DNA from: Clostridium estertheticum
Lineage (GTDB): Bacteria; Bacillota; Clostridia; Clostridiales; Clostridiaceae
Length of the DNA: 64,000 bases
Assembly: GCF_026650985.1 (NCBI RefSeq)
Contig: NZ_CP086239.1
Location: 1,426,001 to 1,490,000, forward strand
Direction: 5' to 3'
In this document: positions 38,172 to 46,662 of the stretch, piece after piece
Layout of the letters: the number at the start of each line of letters is the position of its first letter
Numbering within the stretch: the first letter of the stretch is position 1
The notes under the pieces: model-generated
The model's input: only the letters and a program-made list of their open reading frames with translations
What the model was told of the DNA's origin: nothing
Databases searched by the model: none
Position numbers and translations under genes: made by a program

Positions 38172-38229
38172 AAAAAAGGTCATAGTCCACTCTTAATGGA
38201 ATATGACCTCTAGTTTTTCTAGTCAGCAT
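38172..38229 (-). promoter_or_regulatory. Hairpin-terminator leader motif, copy 3 (nitrogenase-like pair 3)
   Basis: Minus strand: GCTGACTAGAAAAACTAGAG, then a terminator stem with AGGTCATATTCCA and TGGACTATGACCT arms and T6. It lies in only 57 bp between the ABC ATPase stop and D3, with no promoter. The motif therefore acts on read-through from the ABC operon. Confidence 0.68.
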
Positions 38230-38240
38230 ATATAGAAATA

Positions 38241-38993
38241 TTAAATATTATAATTCCAATCAGGAACTATTCTTTTTAAAAATTGCTTTGTTCGTTCCTC
38301 CTTTGGATTCTGAAATATATCCTTAGGTGTCCCTTCTTCAACTACCACACCCCCTTCCATAAATATCACTCTGCTTGCAATATCATAGGCAAAAGACATT
38401 TCATGAGTAACCACTACCATTGTAATTCCTTCTTTTGCCACCTTCTTCATTACCGAAAGAACTTCACCTACTAGTTCAGGGTCTAGTGCTGATGTCGGTT
38501 CATCAAAAAGAATTACTTCAGGATTCAGAGCAAGTGCACGAGCTATACCAACACGTTGCTGCTGACCTCCTGAAATTTGCGATGGATATGCATCGTATTT
38601 ATCTGTAAGACCTACCTTATCAAGCATTTTTCTGCTTATTTCCTCAGCTTCTTTTTTAGGAACTTTTCTAGCAGTTATTAAGCCTTCCTTTACATTTTCA
38701 AGAACTGTTTTATTATTAAAAAGGTTATATGTTTGAAATACCATAGCTGTCTTTCTGCGTATACACAATATTTCTTTCTTAGTTGCATGTTTAAATTTGA
38801 CTTTAGTTTCACCTACGGTTATTTCTCCCTCATCTGCTTTTTCTAGAAAATTAATGCATCTTAAGAGTGTAGTTTTTCCAGAGCCACTAGGTCCTAATAT
38901 TACTACAACTTCTCCTTTCTTAACTTGAATATCAACACCTTTTAGAACTTCATTTTTACCGAAGGCTTTGTGTATACCTTTTACTTCTATCAA
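38241..38993 (-). CDS. Polar amino-acid ABC importer ATPase
   Basis: 250 residues of GlnQ/TcyC type. Walker A is GPSGSGKTT, the signature [15 protein letters not shown], Walker [14 protein letters not shown], and the switch histidine [11 protein letters not shown]. It overlaps the upstream permease by 4 bp. It completes a four-gene importer with two permeases and a binding protein. The operon sits between the hairpin-terminator motifs at 41378 and 38172, and its ligand may be a sulfur amino acid or a thioether-containing amino acid, which is inferred from context. Confidence 0.92.
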   Translation of the reverse strand: MIEVKGIHKAFGKNEVLKGVDIQVKKGEVVVILGPSGSGKTTLLRCINFLEKADEGEITVGETKVKFKHATKKEILCIRRKTAMVFQTYNLFNNKTVLENVKEGLITARKVPKKEAEEISRKMLDKVGLTDKYDAYPSQISGGQQQRVGIARALALNPEVILFDEPTSALDPELVGEVLSVMKKVAKEGITMVVVTHEMSFAYDIASRVIFMEGGVVVEEGTPKDIFQNPKEERTKQFLKRIVPDWNYNI

Positions 38994-39700
38994 AGTGCTA
39001 CCCCCCTACTATATTTTTTTAAATGATTTTCTAGTATGCATGAACCTCTTTCTATTATTATGCATACTACCCAATAGACTATTGCAGCTGCAACATATGC
39101 TTCTAAAAACAAATAGTTTCCTGTTGCTGTGATTAGTGCGCCATTCATTACATCTGTCACAGATATCAAAAATGCTACTGATGAGCCTTTAAAAAGACCT
39201 ATAAAACTATTACATAACATCGGCACTGCTACAGGAAATATTTGTGGAAGTACAATCCTCCACAATGTCTGAGTTTTTGTCATTCCTACTGAATATGAAG
39301 CTTCATACTGTCCTTTATCCACTGACATAAGTCCTCCTCGTATTATTTCGGATATAGTTGCAATTGCATTTATTGAGAATGCTATAATTGCTATATAAAT
39401 AAGATTTATATCCTTAGACCGTATTCGTAAATGGAATAACACAGCAAGTCCATCAAACCCCTGTATTAGCCCAAAATACATAATTAAAAGTAATAATACA
39501 ACCGGTATGCCTTTAATAATTACAACATAAATCTGACATACCTTCCAAAGGACTTTAACTTTGAATACTCTTGCTATTGCAATAAAAGTCCCTAAAACAA
39601 TTCCTACTAGAAGTGGTATAAAAGCAAGTACAAGTGAAACTGGTAAAAATTTAATTGCCGCTTTTAAAGCCACAAGCATAAAGTCAAAATTAAATTCCAT
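38990..39700 (-). CDS. Polar amino-acid ABC importer permease
   Basis: About 236 residues from the ATG at 39700 after AGGTGAT; an in-frame ATG six codons upstream is possible. It has five predicted membrane helices and the HisM/GlnP-type loop [24 protein letters not shown]. The sister permease at 39728-40417 has a similar loop ([17 protein letters not shown]), so they form a heterodimer. The stop overlaps the ATPase start. Confidence 0.88.
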   Translation of the reverse strand: MEFNFDFMLVALKAAIKFLPVSLVLAFIPLLVGIVLGTFIAIARVFKVKVLWKVCQIYVVIIKGIPVVLLLLIMYFGLIQGFDGLAVLFHLRIRSKDINLIYIAIIAFSINAIATISEIIRGGLMSVDKGQYEASYSVGMTKTQTLWRIVLPQIFPVAVPMLCNSFIGLFKGSSVAFLISVTDVMNGALITATGNYLFLEAYVAAAIVYWVVCIIIERGSCILENHLKKYSRGVAL

Positions 39701-39727
39701 AATATCACCTACCATCATTTATAAATT

Positions 39728-40417
39728 TTACGCAACGATTTTATATTTAACTTTTTTTTCAAGTATAGTGAATAATTTTTCAAGTAAAGTGCCTAGTACA
39801 AGAAAAATAATTGCTGCTCCTATATAAGCTTCTATGGAATGGTATGTTGTAGCACCTATTGCTTGTGCTTTACCCATTACATCAATTATTCCAATTGTGA
39901 AAGCCAAAGAAGTGTCTTGAAGAAGTCCTAAAAAACTAGTTCCTAAGTTTGGCAACGCAGTTAAGAATGCTTGAGGAGCTACTATACGAGAAAAAGTCTG
40001 TAGTCTTGTCATACCAACTGAATACGAAGCTTCGGTCTGCCCAATATCTACACTTGTAATAGAAGCCCTAATAATTTCGCTCATAAAAGCTGCTGCATTT
40101 AACCCATAAGTTATTATTACAAAATATAATTTGTCCCATCTATTAATATTAATACCAATACTTAAAAGAACACTTGGCAATCCAAAATAGACTATAAATA
40201 GTTGTACAATCATTGGTGTTCCTCTATTAAAAGATATATAAATAGTAGCTAGATGACTAAATACAGGGGTTTTATACACCCTAACTAAGGCCAAGACTAT
40301 ACCCAAAAGCAATCCTATTATAGTCGCAAATATTACTATCAATAATGTAATATGTAGGCAAGATATTAATAGCGGTAAATCTACAAAAATCAATCTTAAA
40401 TCAACCATTTTTCCCAT
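39728..40417 (-). CDS. Polar amino-acid ABC importer permease
   Basis: 229 residues, HisQ/GlnP-type, with about five helices and the EAA-like loop [18 protein letters not shown] followed by IVAPQAFLTALPN. The ATG at 40417 and another three codons in are both possible starts. FNRGTPMIVQLFIVYFGLP is a characteristic stretch of cystine/glutamine importers. It follows the binding protein by about 85 bp and precedes the second permease. Confidence 0.88.
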   Translation of the reverse strand: MGKMVDLRLIFVDLPLLISCLHITLLIVIFATIIGLLLGIVLALVRVYKTPVFSHLATIYISFNRGTPMIVQLFIVYFGLPSVLLSIGININRWDKLYFVIITYGLNAAAFMSEIIRASITSVDIGQTEASYSVGMTRLQTFSRIVAPQAFLTALPNLGTSFLGLLQDTSLAFTIGIIDVMGKAQAIGATTYHSIEAYIGAAIIFLVLGTLLEKLFTILEKKVKYKIVA

Positions 40418-40501
40418 CTATATCCACAACCTTTATTTTAATTATTAAAATTCACAACCCTTGTCAAAAGACAAATGCACCCCTTGGTGCATTTGCAATA
40501 A

Positions 40502-41323
40502 TTAATCATTAGTAGTGTAATCTCCTCCTAATATTTTTATTGAAATCTTAGATAATTTTCCATTTGATTTCAGAGTTTTTAATGCTCCATCTACGTCTGA
40601 TTTTAACTTAGTATCTTCTTTACGATAAACATAATAAGTACTCGAAGAAGCTATAGGATCACCCACCGTTTGAATAACATCTCCATAAGTTTTATTCAAA
40701 GAATCTACAACTCTTTTTATTGAAATAAATGCATCTATTCTTCCATCTTCAACTGACTTAACTGTTGTAGCTTGATCTGCACTTGAATAAACAAGTTTAA
40801 TCGCATTATTGTTTTTCTTATTATATTCTCCTAAAATATAGGCATCATTACTTCCTGGAGATGTTTGCACAGTTTTACCTTTTAAATCGGCAATACCCTT
40901 TATATCCGTCCTTCCTTTCTTATCTGTTATTCTTAGAATAAAAGTAGTATAACTTTCCTCACCAAATAGATATTTAGCTTCTCTTTCAGGATTTTTTTCA
41001 TATTGATGTGCTGCTAAATCCACTTTTTTAGCTCCCAAACTAACCAAAATTGTTTTAAACTCAGCCGGTTGATATTCAAATTTGTATTGTGGAAGAAGTT
41101 TGTTTACCTCTTGTAAAACCTCATGCTCATAGCCAGCAATCTGGCCTTTATCATCCAAATAGCAATATGGCTTAAATGCGTTACCTATTCCTATAATTAT
41201 AGTTTTTGGTTCTGTTTTGGAAGCACTTACATTACTTGTTTTAGATGAACATCCAGCAAGTGAAAATACAAGTGAAAATGCAATCACCTCCGTTAATAAT
41301 TTTGATAGTTTACTTTTTTTCAT
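40502..41323 (-). CDS. Amino-acid ABC substrate-binding lipoprotein
   Basis: About 273 residues from the ATG at 41323, six bases after GGGGGAG. A signal peptide ends in the lipobox LAGC. The mature protein is a type II SBP of the cystine/amino-acid class: FKPYCYLDDKGQIAGYEHEVLQEV, AAHQYEKNPEREAKYLFGEESYTTF and LKGKTVQTSPGSNDAYILGEYN. It resembles the binding protein at 49731 in this LAANxxxKNPEREEKYLF segment. Ligand specificity is not visible. Confidence 0.9.
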   Translation of the reverse strand: MKKSKLSKLLTEVIAFSLVFSLAGCSSKTSNVSASKTEPKTIIIGIGNAFKPYCYLDDKGQIAGYEHEVLQEVNKLLPQYKFEYQPAEFKTILVSLGAKKVDLAAHQYEKNPEREAKYLFGEESYTTFILRITDKKGRTDIKGIADLKGKTVQTSPGSNDAYILGEYNKKNNNAIKLVYSSADQATTVKSVEDGRIDAFISIKRVVDSLNKTYGDVIQTVGDPIASSSTYYVYRKEDTKLKSDVDGALKTLKSNGKLSKISIKILGGDYTTND

Positions 41324-41377
41324 AAAATTCTCCCCCATTCATTTTGTAATTTTATATGCTATCGTAATAGATAAAAT

Positions 41378-41459
41378 AATAAAGGCTTTAGGTAAAATAT
41401 TGTTATTGTTTTAAACAACACAATTATTTTACCTAAAGCCTCTGGTTTTCCAGTCAACT
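41378..41459 (-). promoter_or_regulatory. Hairpin-terminator leader motif, copy 4 (amino-acid ABC importer)
   Basis: Minus strand: GTTGACTGGAAAACCAGAGG, then a very long stem with GGCTTTAGGTAAAATA and TATTTTACCTAAAGCC arms. About 15 nt upstream is ATGATTACTAATATTCA, a partial version of the CATATATG element. No separate promoter is visible, so transcription probably comes from the SAM-controlled yezD-like unit upstream. Confidence 0.65.
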
Positions 41460-41590
41460 TGAATATTAGTAATCATAGTGGATTTATTTACATCCGTAGT
41501 TTAAACTTATGCAACTATTTCTCCCCAAAATTCGTTCCATTTGAAAACCTAAGTCCAGCATTTTTTCTGAAAATCATAGGGGTTATTCCC

Positions 41591-41740
41591 TCAAGAAATC
41601 TTGTTAATGAAAGACATACCAGCAATATTTAATATTTCCTCTTCCCATGAAGAATTAGTTTCACTTTTGTCATTTTCTCCTAATATGCTTTCTAGAAATT
41701 TATCAAGATCTACAAATTCACCATTTATTTCAATATCCAC
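41591..41740 (-). CDS. Small acidic protein (49 residues), function unknown
   Basis: Starts at GTG 41740, seven bases after an excellent GGAGGAAT site, and stops at 41591. The product VDIEINGEFVDLDKFLESIL continues with a Ser/Asn-rich linker and a hydrophobic SSWEEEILNIAGMSFINKIS tail. It is acidic and not similar to any family I recognise. It follows the DUF2292-type gene by about 38 bp on the same strand and so belongs to the SAM-riboswitch unit. The second DUF2292 copy at 48446 has no such partner. Confidence 0.6.
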   Translation of the reverse strand: MDIEINGEFVDLDKFLESILGENDKSETNSSWEEEILNIAGMSFINKIS

Positions 41741-41778
41741 TTTTATTCCTCCTTTAAATTATTTATTACACTTTTTAA

Positions 41779-41943
41779 TCATCTTAATCTCAGTTTCTCA
41801 TTTCGCTCTATTTGTATAACTACACCATCCTGTACCACGAGTGTTACAGATCCATATTGGGTTGTCTTAAGTAACTGTAAAAGCTTTTTTAAATTCACCT
41901 CTGATATACTACGATTATCAAATAATAAACTATTTTCCCCCAT
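41779..41943 (-). CDS. DUF2292 (YezD-like) small protein, copy 1
   Basis: 54 residues from ATG 41943 with GGGGGGAAG upstream. The core NLKKLLQLLKTTQYGSVTLVV then QDGVVIQIERNEKLRLR matches YezD-type DUF2292 proteins: a short helix, two strands (GSVTLVVQDG and VIQIE) and a basic tail. Such proteins are linked to sulfur metabolism in Firmicutes, and this one is headed by a SAM-I riboswitch. The role is unknown. It differs from copy 2 by about 13 residues. Confidence 0.78.
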   Translation of the reverse strand: MGENSLLFDNRSISEVNLKKLLQLLKTTQYGSVTLVVQDGVVIQIERNEKLRLR

Positions 41944-42048
41944 ATCTACTTCCCCCCACTATTAAAAGTTGTAACTCCTTTGACCCTAACGTTTTATAAT
42001 ATACATTAATAATATAAAGTCTAATTCCCCTTAATATTTAACCAAAAC

Positions 42049-42197
42049 AAAATCCGCCTATAGGCTAGCTATAGGCGGATTTTTTCCTATTAGCTTCCCA
42101 TCTTCAAGGTTTAAACCTACTGGAATTAGCACCTTTAATTTAAATTAGGTTGCCGGGTTTCATAGGGCCAGTCCCTCCACCACTCTTGATAAGAAGT
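42049..42197 (-). promoter_or_regulatory. SAM-I riboswitch of the DUF2292 unit
   Basis: The aptamer (about 42087-42197) has CTTATCAAGAGTGGTGGAG, GGGACTGGCCCTATG, ACCCGGCAACCT and GATGGGAAGC. The terminator at 42049-42084 is a perfect stem with AATCCGCCTATAG and CTATAGGCGGATT arms around CTAGC and T-rich ends. It may control yezD, the 49-residue protein and, by read-through, the ABC importer and nitrogenase-like pair 3. Confidence 0.95.
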
Positions 42198-42239
42198 TTA
42201 TATTTAATTTTAAGTTTAAGTTTAATAAAAATAGCACTT

Positions 42240-42299
42240 AATACCTACTATTCATATATGTTTGTTTTATATTGTAATGCTATTATAGGCTAATGTCAA
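42240..42299 (-). promoter_or_regulatory. Promoter of the SAM-controlled DUF2292 unit with CATATATG element
   Basis: -35 TTGACA (42294-42299), 17 bp spacer, -10 TACAAT (42271-42276). CATATATGAATAGTAGGTAT lies at 42240-42260, a one-base variant of the shared element. Confidence 0.75.
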
Positions 42300-42309
42300 G
42301 CTTGTTATT

Positions 42310-42738
42310 TTAGATATCAACTTTAAATTGTTCATTGCTTAGATTCACCTCAGTTTTAATATTAGAAAGTAATCCTGGTTTTCTAACCTTTTGTATCACA
42401 AACCAAATACCACCAACAACTAACCACGCTAGAAATATGAATGGGAAAATATTATATGGATATGCGGCCAATGGGTATACACTTCCCACAATAGGAATTA
42501 ACAATACAATTAATGTTATTACCGAAATTATTATATCCTTAATTTTCAATTCTTTTTCCTTATACAAATATACTGGGGCAGCTATTGTAATAAGTGCATA
42601 GTTAACAATGAATCCATAAGTTGCAATTATTCCTAGCCAACCATAAATATCAAATATTTTATTATTTAGAGATATTAAAATTATTGGAGCTAAAGTGGCA
42701 AACAATGAAATTACTTTAAAATTAGAAATTCGTTGAAA
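42310..42738 (-). pseudogene. C-terminal remnant of an APC-family amino-acid permease
   Basis: An open frame from an in-frame TAG at 42739 to 42310 encodes about 141 residues. NFKVISLFATLAPIILISL, GWLGIIATYGFIVNYALITI and later hydrophobic segments look like the last four helices of an APC-type permease. The N-terminal two thirds is missing and there is no good start. The fragment begins within 6 bp of the K4 stop, so the marBHDK-type operon now abuts a truncated permease. This marks a deletion or insertion junction. Confidence 0.7.
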
Positions 42739-42743
42739 CTAGC

Positions 42744-44120
42744 TTAAGCACTAGTACTTACTGTAGTTGTATAAATTTTTTCTAGTAAAGTTAACGCACC
42801 TCTATATCCTATATATGACCTGGAAATCACTACTTCATAAGATGCTGGAAAACCTACTTCTATTATTGAAGTTTTAAGTTCTTTTGCAAGATCCCTTTCC
42901 CAAGTAGTACCAAATATTATTGGTGGTTTATGACCATAATCTGCATTTCGTATTTTCTCATGAATAGTATAGCTGTCTTCCTCAAAATCAACATCAGTGG
43001 AAACATCCTCCGCAATATTTTGATATAGTTTTCGAATTGAATCTCTATATTCTTCTGGAGGATTTTCAGTTATAATCTGCTTTCCAGGAAGTAATCCTAG
43101 CTGATTTACTAAAAATTTTGATAATGCAATATTATATGCACTATCACCAATCACTGCAAACTTCGCAGGTAATCCCCACCAATACTCAGCATAAAAATCT
43201 GAAAAATCACCCAAGTAGTTGTAATATGTTTTTTCTTCTGCTCTAATGAATGCTTCTGCCTTTTCTACATCAATGCCAGCAAAATCAACTACCTTTCGTA
43301 AAAAAGCACTAGTCTCAATAGCTCCAATAGGAATAATCGGAACATGTAAATATGGTTGATCATATTTACTTTTTAAATGCTCTGCAGTTTGAAGTCCTAG
43401 CCATGGAGATAGCACTAAATTAAACTGAGCCTTAGGAATATTCTTCCACTCTGAAACACCTTCTGAACCATGTCCAAATAGGATATTTACCTTAAGGCCA
43501 ATGCCTTGAAGAATTCTCTTTATTTCAGTAAGGTCACCACGCCAAAAGGTATTATGGTAGGGAAGCAAAGACCAAACATTAACTGTCCCCTTTTCTTTAG
43601 GACCATCATATTCCCCAACATACTGATCTATGATAGCTTTTGTAATTAGTTCATGTCCTGTAAAATTATTTCCTCTAAACCCACCAGTCTCAGCAACTAC
43701 AATGGAAACCCCTTGTTTTTGAAAATCACTTACTACTGATTCAACATCATCACCTACTAAGTCTGAAATACAACCAGTAACCACTACAAATAAATCAGCA
43801 TCTAAAATTTTAACAGTGGATTCAATCAATTCTGTAAGCCTCTCTGCACCACCAAAGATAACCTCTTTTTCAGAGCAGTTCGTACTTGGAACCACAGAAC
43901 CACCACCGTATCCTCCACCTTGGAACCCATTATAAAAAGCAAGATTCATATATTGTTTATCAGCACAACCTGGACCACAATGTGTTATGGGAATTACTCC
44001 TGGAATTGCTGAAGCAGTATGCATTGCTCCAAGAGAGCACACATAACGAACCTGTTCAATTGAATTAGTTTTTACTATTTTTTTATCTATATTTTCATCT
44101 TCAATCTTAATATCAATCAT
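42744..44120 (-). CDS. marK: Methylthio-alkane reductase-like beta subunit (NifK-type, pair 4)
   Basis: 458 residues, longer at the N-terminus than the other K subunits by about 16. P-cluster-type cysteines are Cys28 (RYVCSLGA), Cys52 (CGPGCADK) and Cys117 (VTGCISDLVGDD), with an extra Cys48. It is the last gene of a B-H-D-K order operon that matches the marBHDK arrangement of Rhodospirillum rubrum. Mar enzymes reductively cleave methylthioethanol and other small thioethers to methanethiol and an alkene or alkane. The assignment rests on gene order, sulfur context and the absence of nifE/nifN, not on close sequence comparison. Confidence 0.78.
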   Translation of the reverse strand: MIDIKIEDENIDKKIVKTNSIEQVRYVCSLGAMHTASAIPGVIPITHCGPGCADKQYMNLAFYNGFQGGGYGGGSVVPSTNCSEKEVIFGGAERLTELIESTVKILDADLFVVVTGCISDLVGDDVESVVSDFQKQGVSIVVAETGGFRGNNFTGHELITKAIIDQYVGEYDGPKEKGTVNVWSLLPYHNTFWRGDLTEIKRILQGIGLKVNILFGHGSEGVSEWKNIPKAQFNLVLSPWLGLQTAEHLKSKYDQPYLHVPIIPIGAIETSAFLRKVVDFAGIDVEKAEAFIRAEEKTYYNYLGDFSDFYAEYWWGLPAKFAVIGDSAYNIALSKFLVNQLGLLPGKQIITENPPEEYRDSIRKLYQNIAEDVSTDVDFEEDSYTIHEKIRNADYGHKPPIIFGTTWERDLAKELKTSIIEVGFPASYEVVISRSYIGYRGALTLLEKIYTTTVSTSA

Positions 44121-44139
44121 AATATTACCTCCATACTTC

Positions 44140-45663
44140 TTAAATTATTTCTTTTGCAAGGACAAATGGATCTTTCTGATCTAACCACCATTGTTTATAT
44201 GGTAATTTTGTATGAGCTGAAAGATTTAAATGAAATTTCTTATGTGCCAAGATATCCAAGATAGTTTCTCCTAAATTTAGTATTCCTTGATATCCTAAAG
44301 CATGGTGTTCATCACCAAGTGGAGCTGCTGGAATACCCATTCTTGACGCAAGTGGAGCAAGACCATTATGTCTAACAAGAATAAAATCTGGGTTTACCCT
44401 CTTAAGTAATCCATAAAATTGATATTGCTGACGATTACTTACACTAAAATTTGGAACATCGCCAGAGTCATTAACCATAAATTCAAGAGAGTTTTTTCTA
44501 GAATCTGGAGTGTCTGAGCTTGGATCTTGACTATCATAAATCGGATCATGATGAAATACAAGAGATCCATTCACCTCTACGCCCAGTTCCCTAAGCACAG
44601 AAATTAGCCCATGAGCATATGAGGACCCCGTTGCAACATATCCCTTTTTACCTTTAAGTAGTTTTTTAAGTTCTGCTAGGCGAGGTGCTACTCTTGCGTG
44701 TTCCTTTGCTATATACACTTCTGCTTTTTCCTCGGTGTGAGTTACCCTCGCTAGTTCACGGAGCCAAGCATCAGTTCCATCAAAACCATATGGCTGAGGG
44801 GACTTAATTTCTGGAACTCCAAATTCCTGTTCAAGGCCTGCCGCTAGGTATGATGACAATGTGTGGCAGAACCCTACAGTAGCTGCAGCTTCAGACATTT
44901 GTGCCAATTCATCAATTGTTGCCATATCAACAACAAAGTTAACCCTGAGTCCTAGTTCTGCGAGCATTGGAGTAAATACATCCGTTCCCCACAAATTAAT
45001 AACATTTACCAAATCCTTTTGTTTCTTAGGATTCTTATTTATAATTTGCCTTAAAAGTCCATGTTGCACGGCATCAAAGCCTGTACTCCAATGCTTAGAT
45101 TTAAAACCTTCGCAGTGAAGAGGTACAACCGGAATCTTAAGTTCCTCTTCTAACTTAGTAGCTACACTATCTACATCATCACCGATAATTCCAGTAGCGC
45201 AAGAAGTTGCTAAAAAAATCGCCTTTGGTTTATGACGATTCCACGCATCCCTTATGGATTGTTCAAGTTTTGCAATTCCTCCAAAAACCATGTCTGATTC
45301 TTGTAGATTAGTACTAATTATTCTGATGTTTTGGACTGGTAACTTACGCATTGCAAGTCCATTACGGTATATAGAATTATAAATTACTTGACCAGCACCA
45401 CAACCAATAGGTGAGTGTTGTATAAGTACAGCATCGCGAATATTTCCCGCCTGACATTCAACCATCATCTCGCTACATACTGATCCTTGAGTAAACGGAC
45501 CTTTAGTTTCGCATAACCTTTCTCCACCATTTGCTCCACAACCACTACAAATTGACGATGATTCCTTTAATAGATTCGAAGCACTTCCATTGTCCCAACC
45601 AATTATAGTACCCAATCGTTGTTCACGATTCTCTACAACTGGTGTATCAAGATTTATTTTCAT
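44140..45663 (-). CDS. marD: Methylthio-alkane reductase-like alpha subunit (NifD-type, pair 4)
   Basis: 507 residues. Cys63 or Cys70 (GSVCSEMMVEC), Cys88 (HSPIGCGAG) and Cys155 (ATSCATGIIGDD) fit the P-cluster, and Cys266 (VGFCHTLSSYLAAG) fits the cofactor cysteine. The N-terminal region has extra cysteines (ICSGCGANGGERLC). The NifD His442 region is replaced by PLGDEHHALGYQG, with RHNG upstream, as in pairs 1 and 3. It follows nifH2 and precedes K4 by 20 bp. The reaction proposed is C-S bond reduction of a methylthio-alcohol, by operon analogy. Confidence 0.8.
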   Translation of the reverse strand: MKINLDTPVVENREQRLGTIIGWDNGSASNLLKESSSICSGCGANGGERLCETKGPFTQGSVCSEMMVECQAGNIRDAVLIQHSPIGCGAGQVIYNSIYRNGLAMRKLPVQNIRIISTNLQESDMVFGGIAKLEQSIRDAWNRHKPKAIFLATSCATGIIGDDVDSVATKLEEELKIPVVPLHCEGFKSKHWSTGFDAVQHGLLRQIINKNPKKQKDLVNVINLWGTDVFTPMLAELGLRVNFVVDMATIDELAQMSEAAATVGFCHTLSSYLAAGLEQEFGVPEIKSPQPYGFDGTDAWLRELARVTHTEEKAEVYIAKEHARVAPRLAELKKLLKGKKGYVATGSSYAHGLISVLRELGVEVNGSLVFHHDPIYDSQDPSSDTPDSRKNSLEFMVNDSGDVPNFSVSNRQQYQFYGLLKRVNPDFILVRHNGLAPLASRMGIPAAPLGDEHHALGYQGILNLGETILDILAHKKFHLNLSAHTKLPYKQWWLDQKDPFVLAKEII

Positions 45664-45714
45664 GATTACATCCCCTCTACGTAAATAACGTGATTATTTG
45701 TGTCTAATTTATTT

Positions 45715-46593
45715 TTATAAATTTCCAGCAGCTCCAGTTCCTATTATTCCACTTTCCACTTCTATTAATTTATCTGCCCATTTAGCTGCCCAATCTCTTA
45801 ATTCCTGAATACCAAGTGGAGATGGAGTTTTTGACTCTACATGTTCATTAATTTTAGTTGCTAACCTATTATAAATTTTAGCTTGCTCTGAATTTGGCGC
45901 ATTCTCAATCGTAGTCTTACCATGAAGTTCACTTTGAGTTACTGTAATTGATCTAGGGATATATTCCATTATTTTCGTTTCTGTTACTCTTGCAAAATCA
46001 TCAACTATGTCCTTAGCATAAGGTGTATTAATTGAATTTGCTATAATACCTCCAAGAAGTGCTCCACCTGATTTAGAGTATTTTTGAATTCCCTTAAATA
46101 GATTATTTGATGCATATACTGACATGAAATCTGATGATGAAACTGTAAATACATGTTCAGCTATTCCCTCTCTTATTGGAACTGCAAACCCTCCGCAAAC
46201 AACGTCTCCTAAAACATCATATATAACATAGTCTAAATCAAGTTCTTCAAACACTCTTTGCTGTTTAAATAATTGAACTGCAGTTATTATTCCACGTCCT
46301 GCACAACCAACTCCCGGAGCCGGACCACCTGCTTCTACGCAATAAATTCCATTAAATCCTCTAAATAATACATCTTGAGCCTTCACTGAATTTTTTTCTC
46401 TTAATGTATCGAGTACCGTAGGAATATAATCTCCACCTCTTAAGGTATTTGTAGAATCACTTTTAGGATCACAACCAAATTGTAAAACCTTATAGCCTTG
46501 TTTTGATAATGCCGCACTAATATTTGAAGTTGTAGTTGATTTACCAATACCACCCTTACCATAAATTGCAATTTGTTTTATTTTCTTTGCCAT
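45715..46593 (-). CDS. marH: Nitrogenase-like reductase (NifH-type), copy 2
   Basis: 292 residues from ATG 46593, eight bases after AGGAG; a GTG three codons upstream is less likely. Walker [15 protein letters not shown], Cys97 and Cys133 for the shared [4Fe-4S] cluster, as in copy 1. The first 189 residues are identical to copy 1, while the last 30 differ substantially ([15 protein letters not shown] versus [15 protein letters not shown]). It sits between the NifB-like gene and D4, in MarH position. It can probably serve several D/K pairs. Confidence 0.92.
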   Translation of the reverse strand: MAKKIKQIAIYGKGGIGKSTTTSNISAALSKQGYKVLQFGCDPKSDSTNTLRGGDYIPTVLDTLREKNSVKAQDVLFRGFNGIYCVEAGGPAPGVGCAGRGIITAVQLFKQQRVFEELDLDYVIYDVLGDVVCGGFAVPIREGIAEHVFTVSSSDFMSVYASNNLFKGIQKYSKSGGALLGGIIANSINTPYAKDIVDDFARVTETKIMEYIPRSITVTQSELHGKTTIENAPNSEQAKIYNRLATKINEHVESKTPSPLGIQELRDWAAKWADKLIEVESGIIGTGAAGNL

Positions 46594-46662
46594 TTTAATC
46601 ACTCCTATTTATGTTATTTGATTTTATATTTAGCATCATTATTTAATAATTTTAATGATTAA

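Noticed and set aside
36663-38183. Longer D3 product starting at 38183
   Set aside because: That start lies in the 3' arm of the leader terminator. The ATG at 38144 has GGAGG at ideal distance and aligns with the other D subunits.
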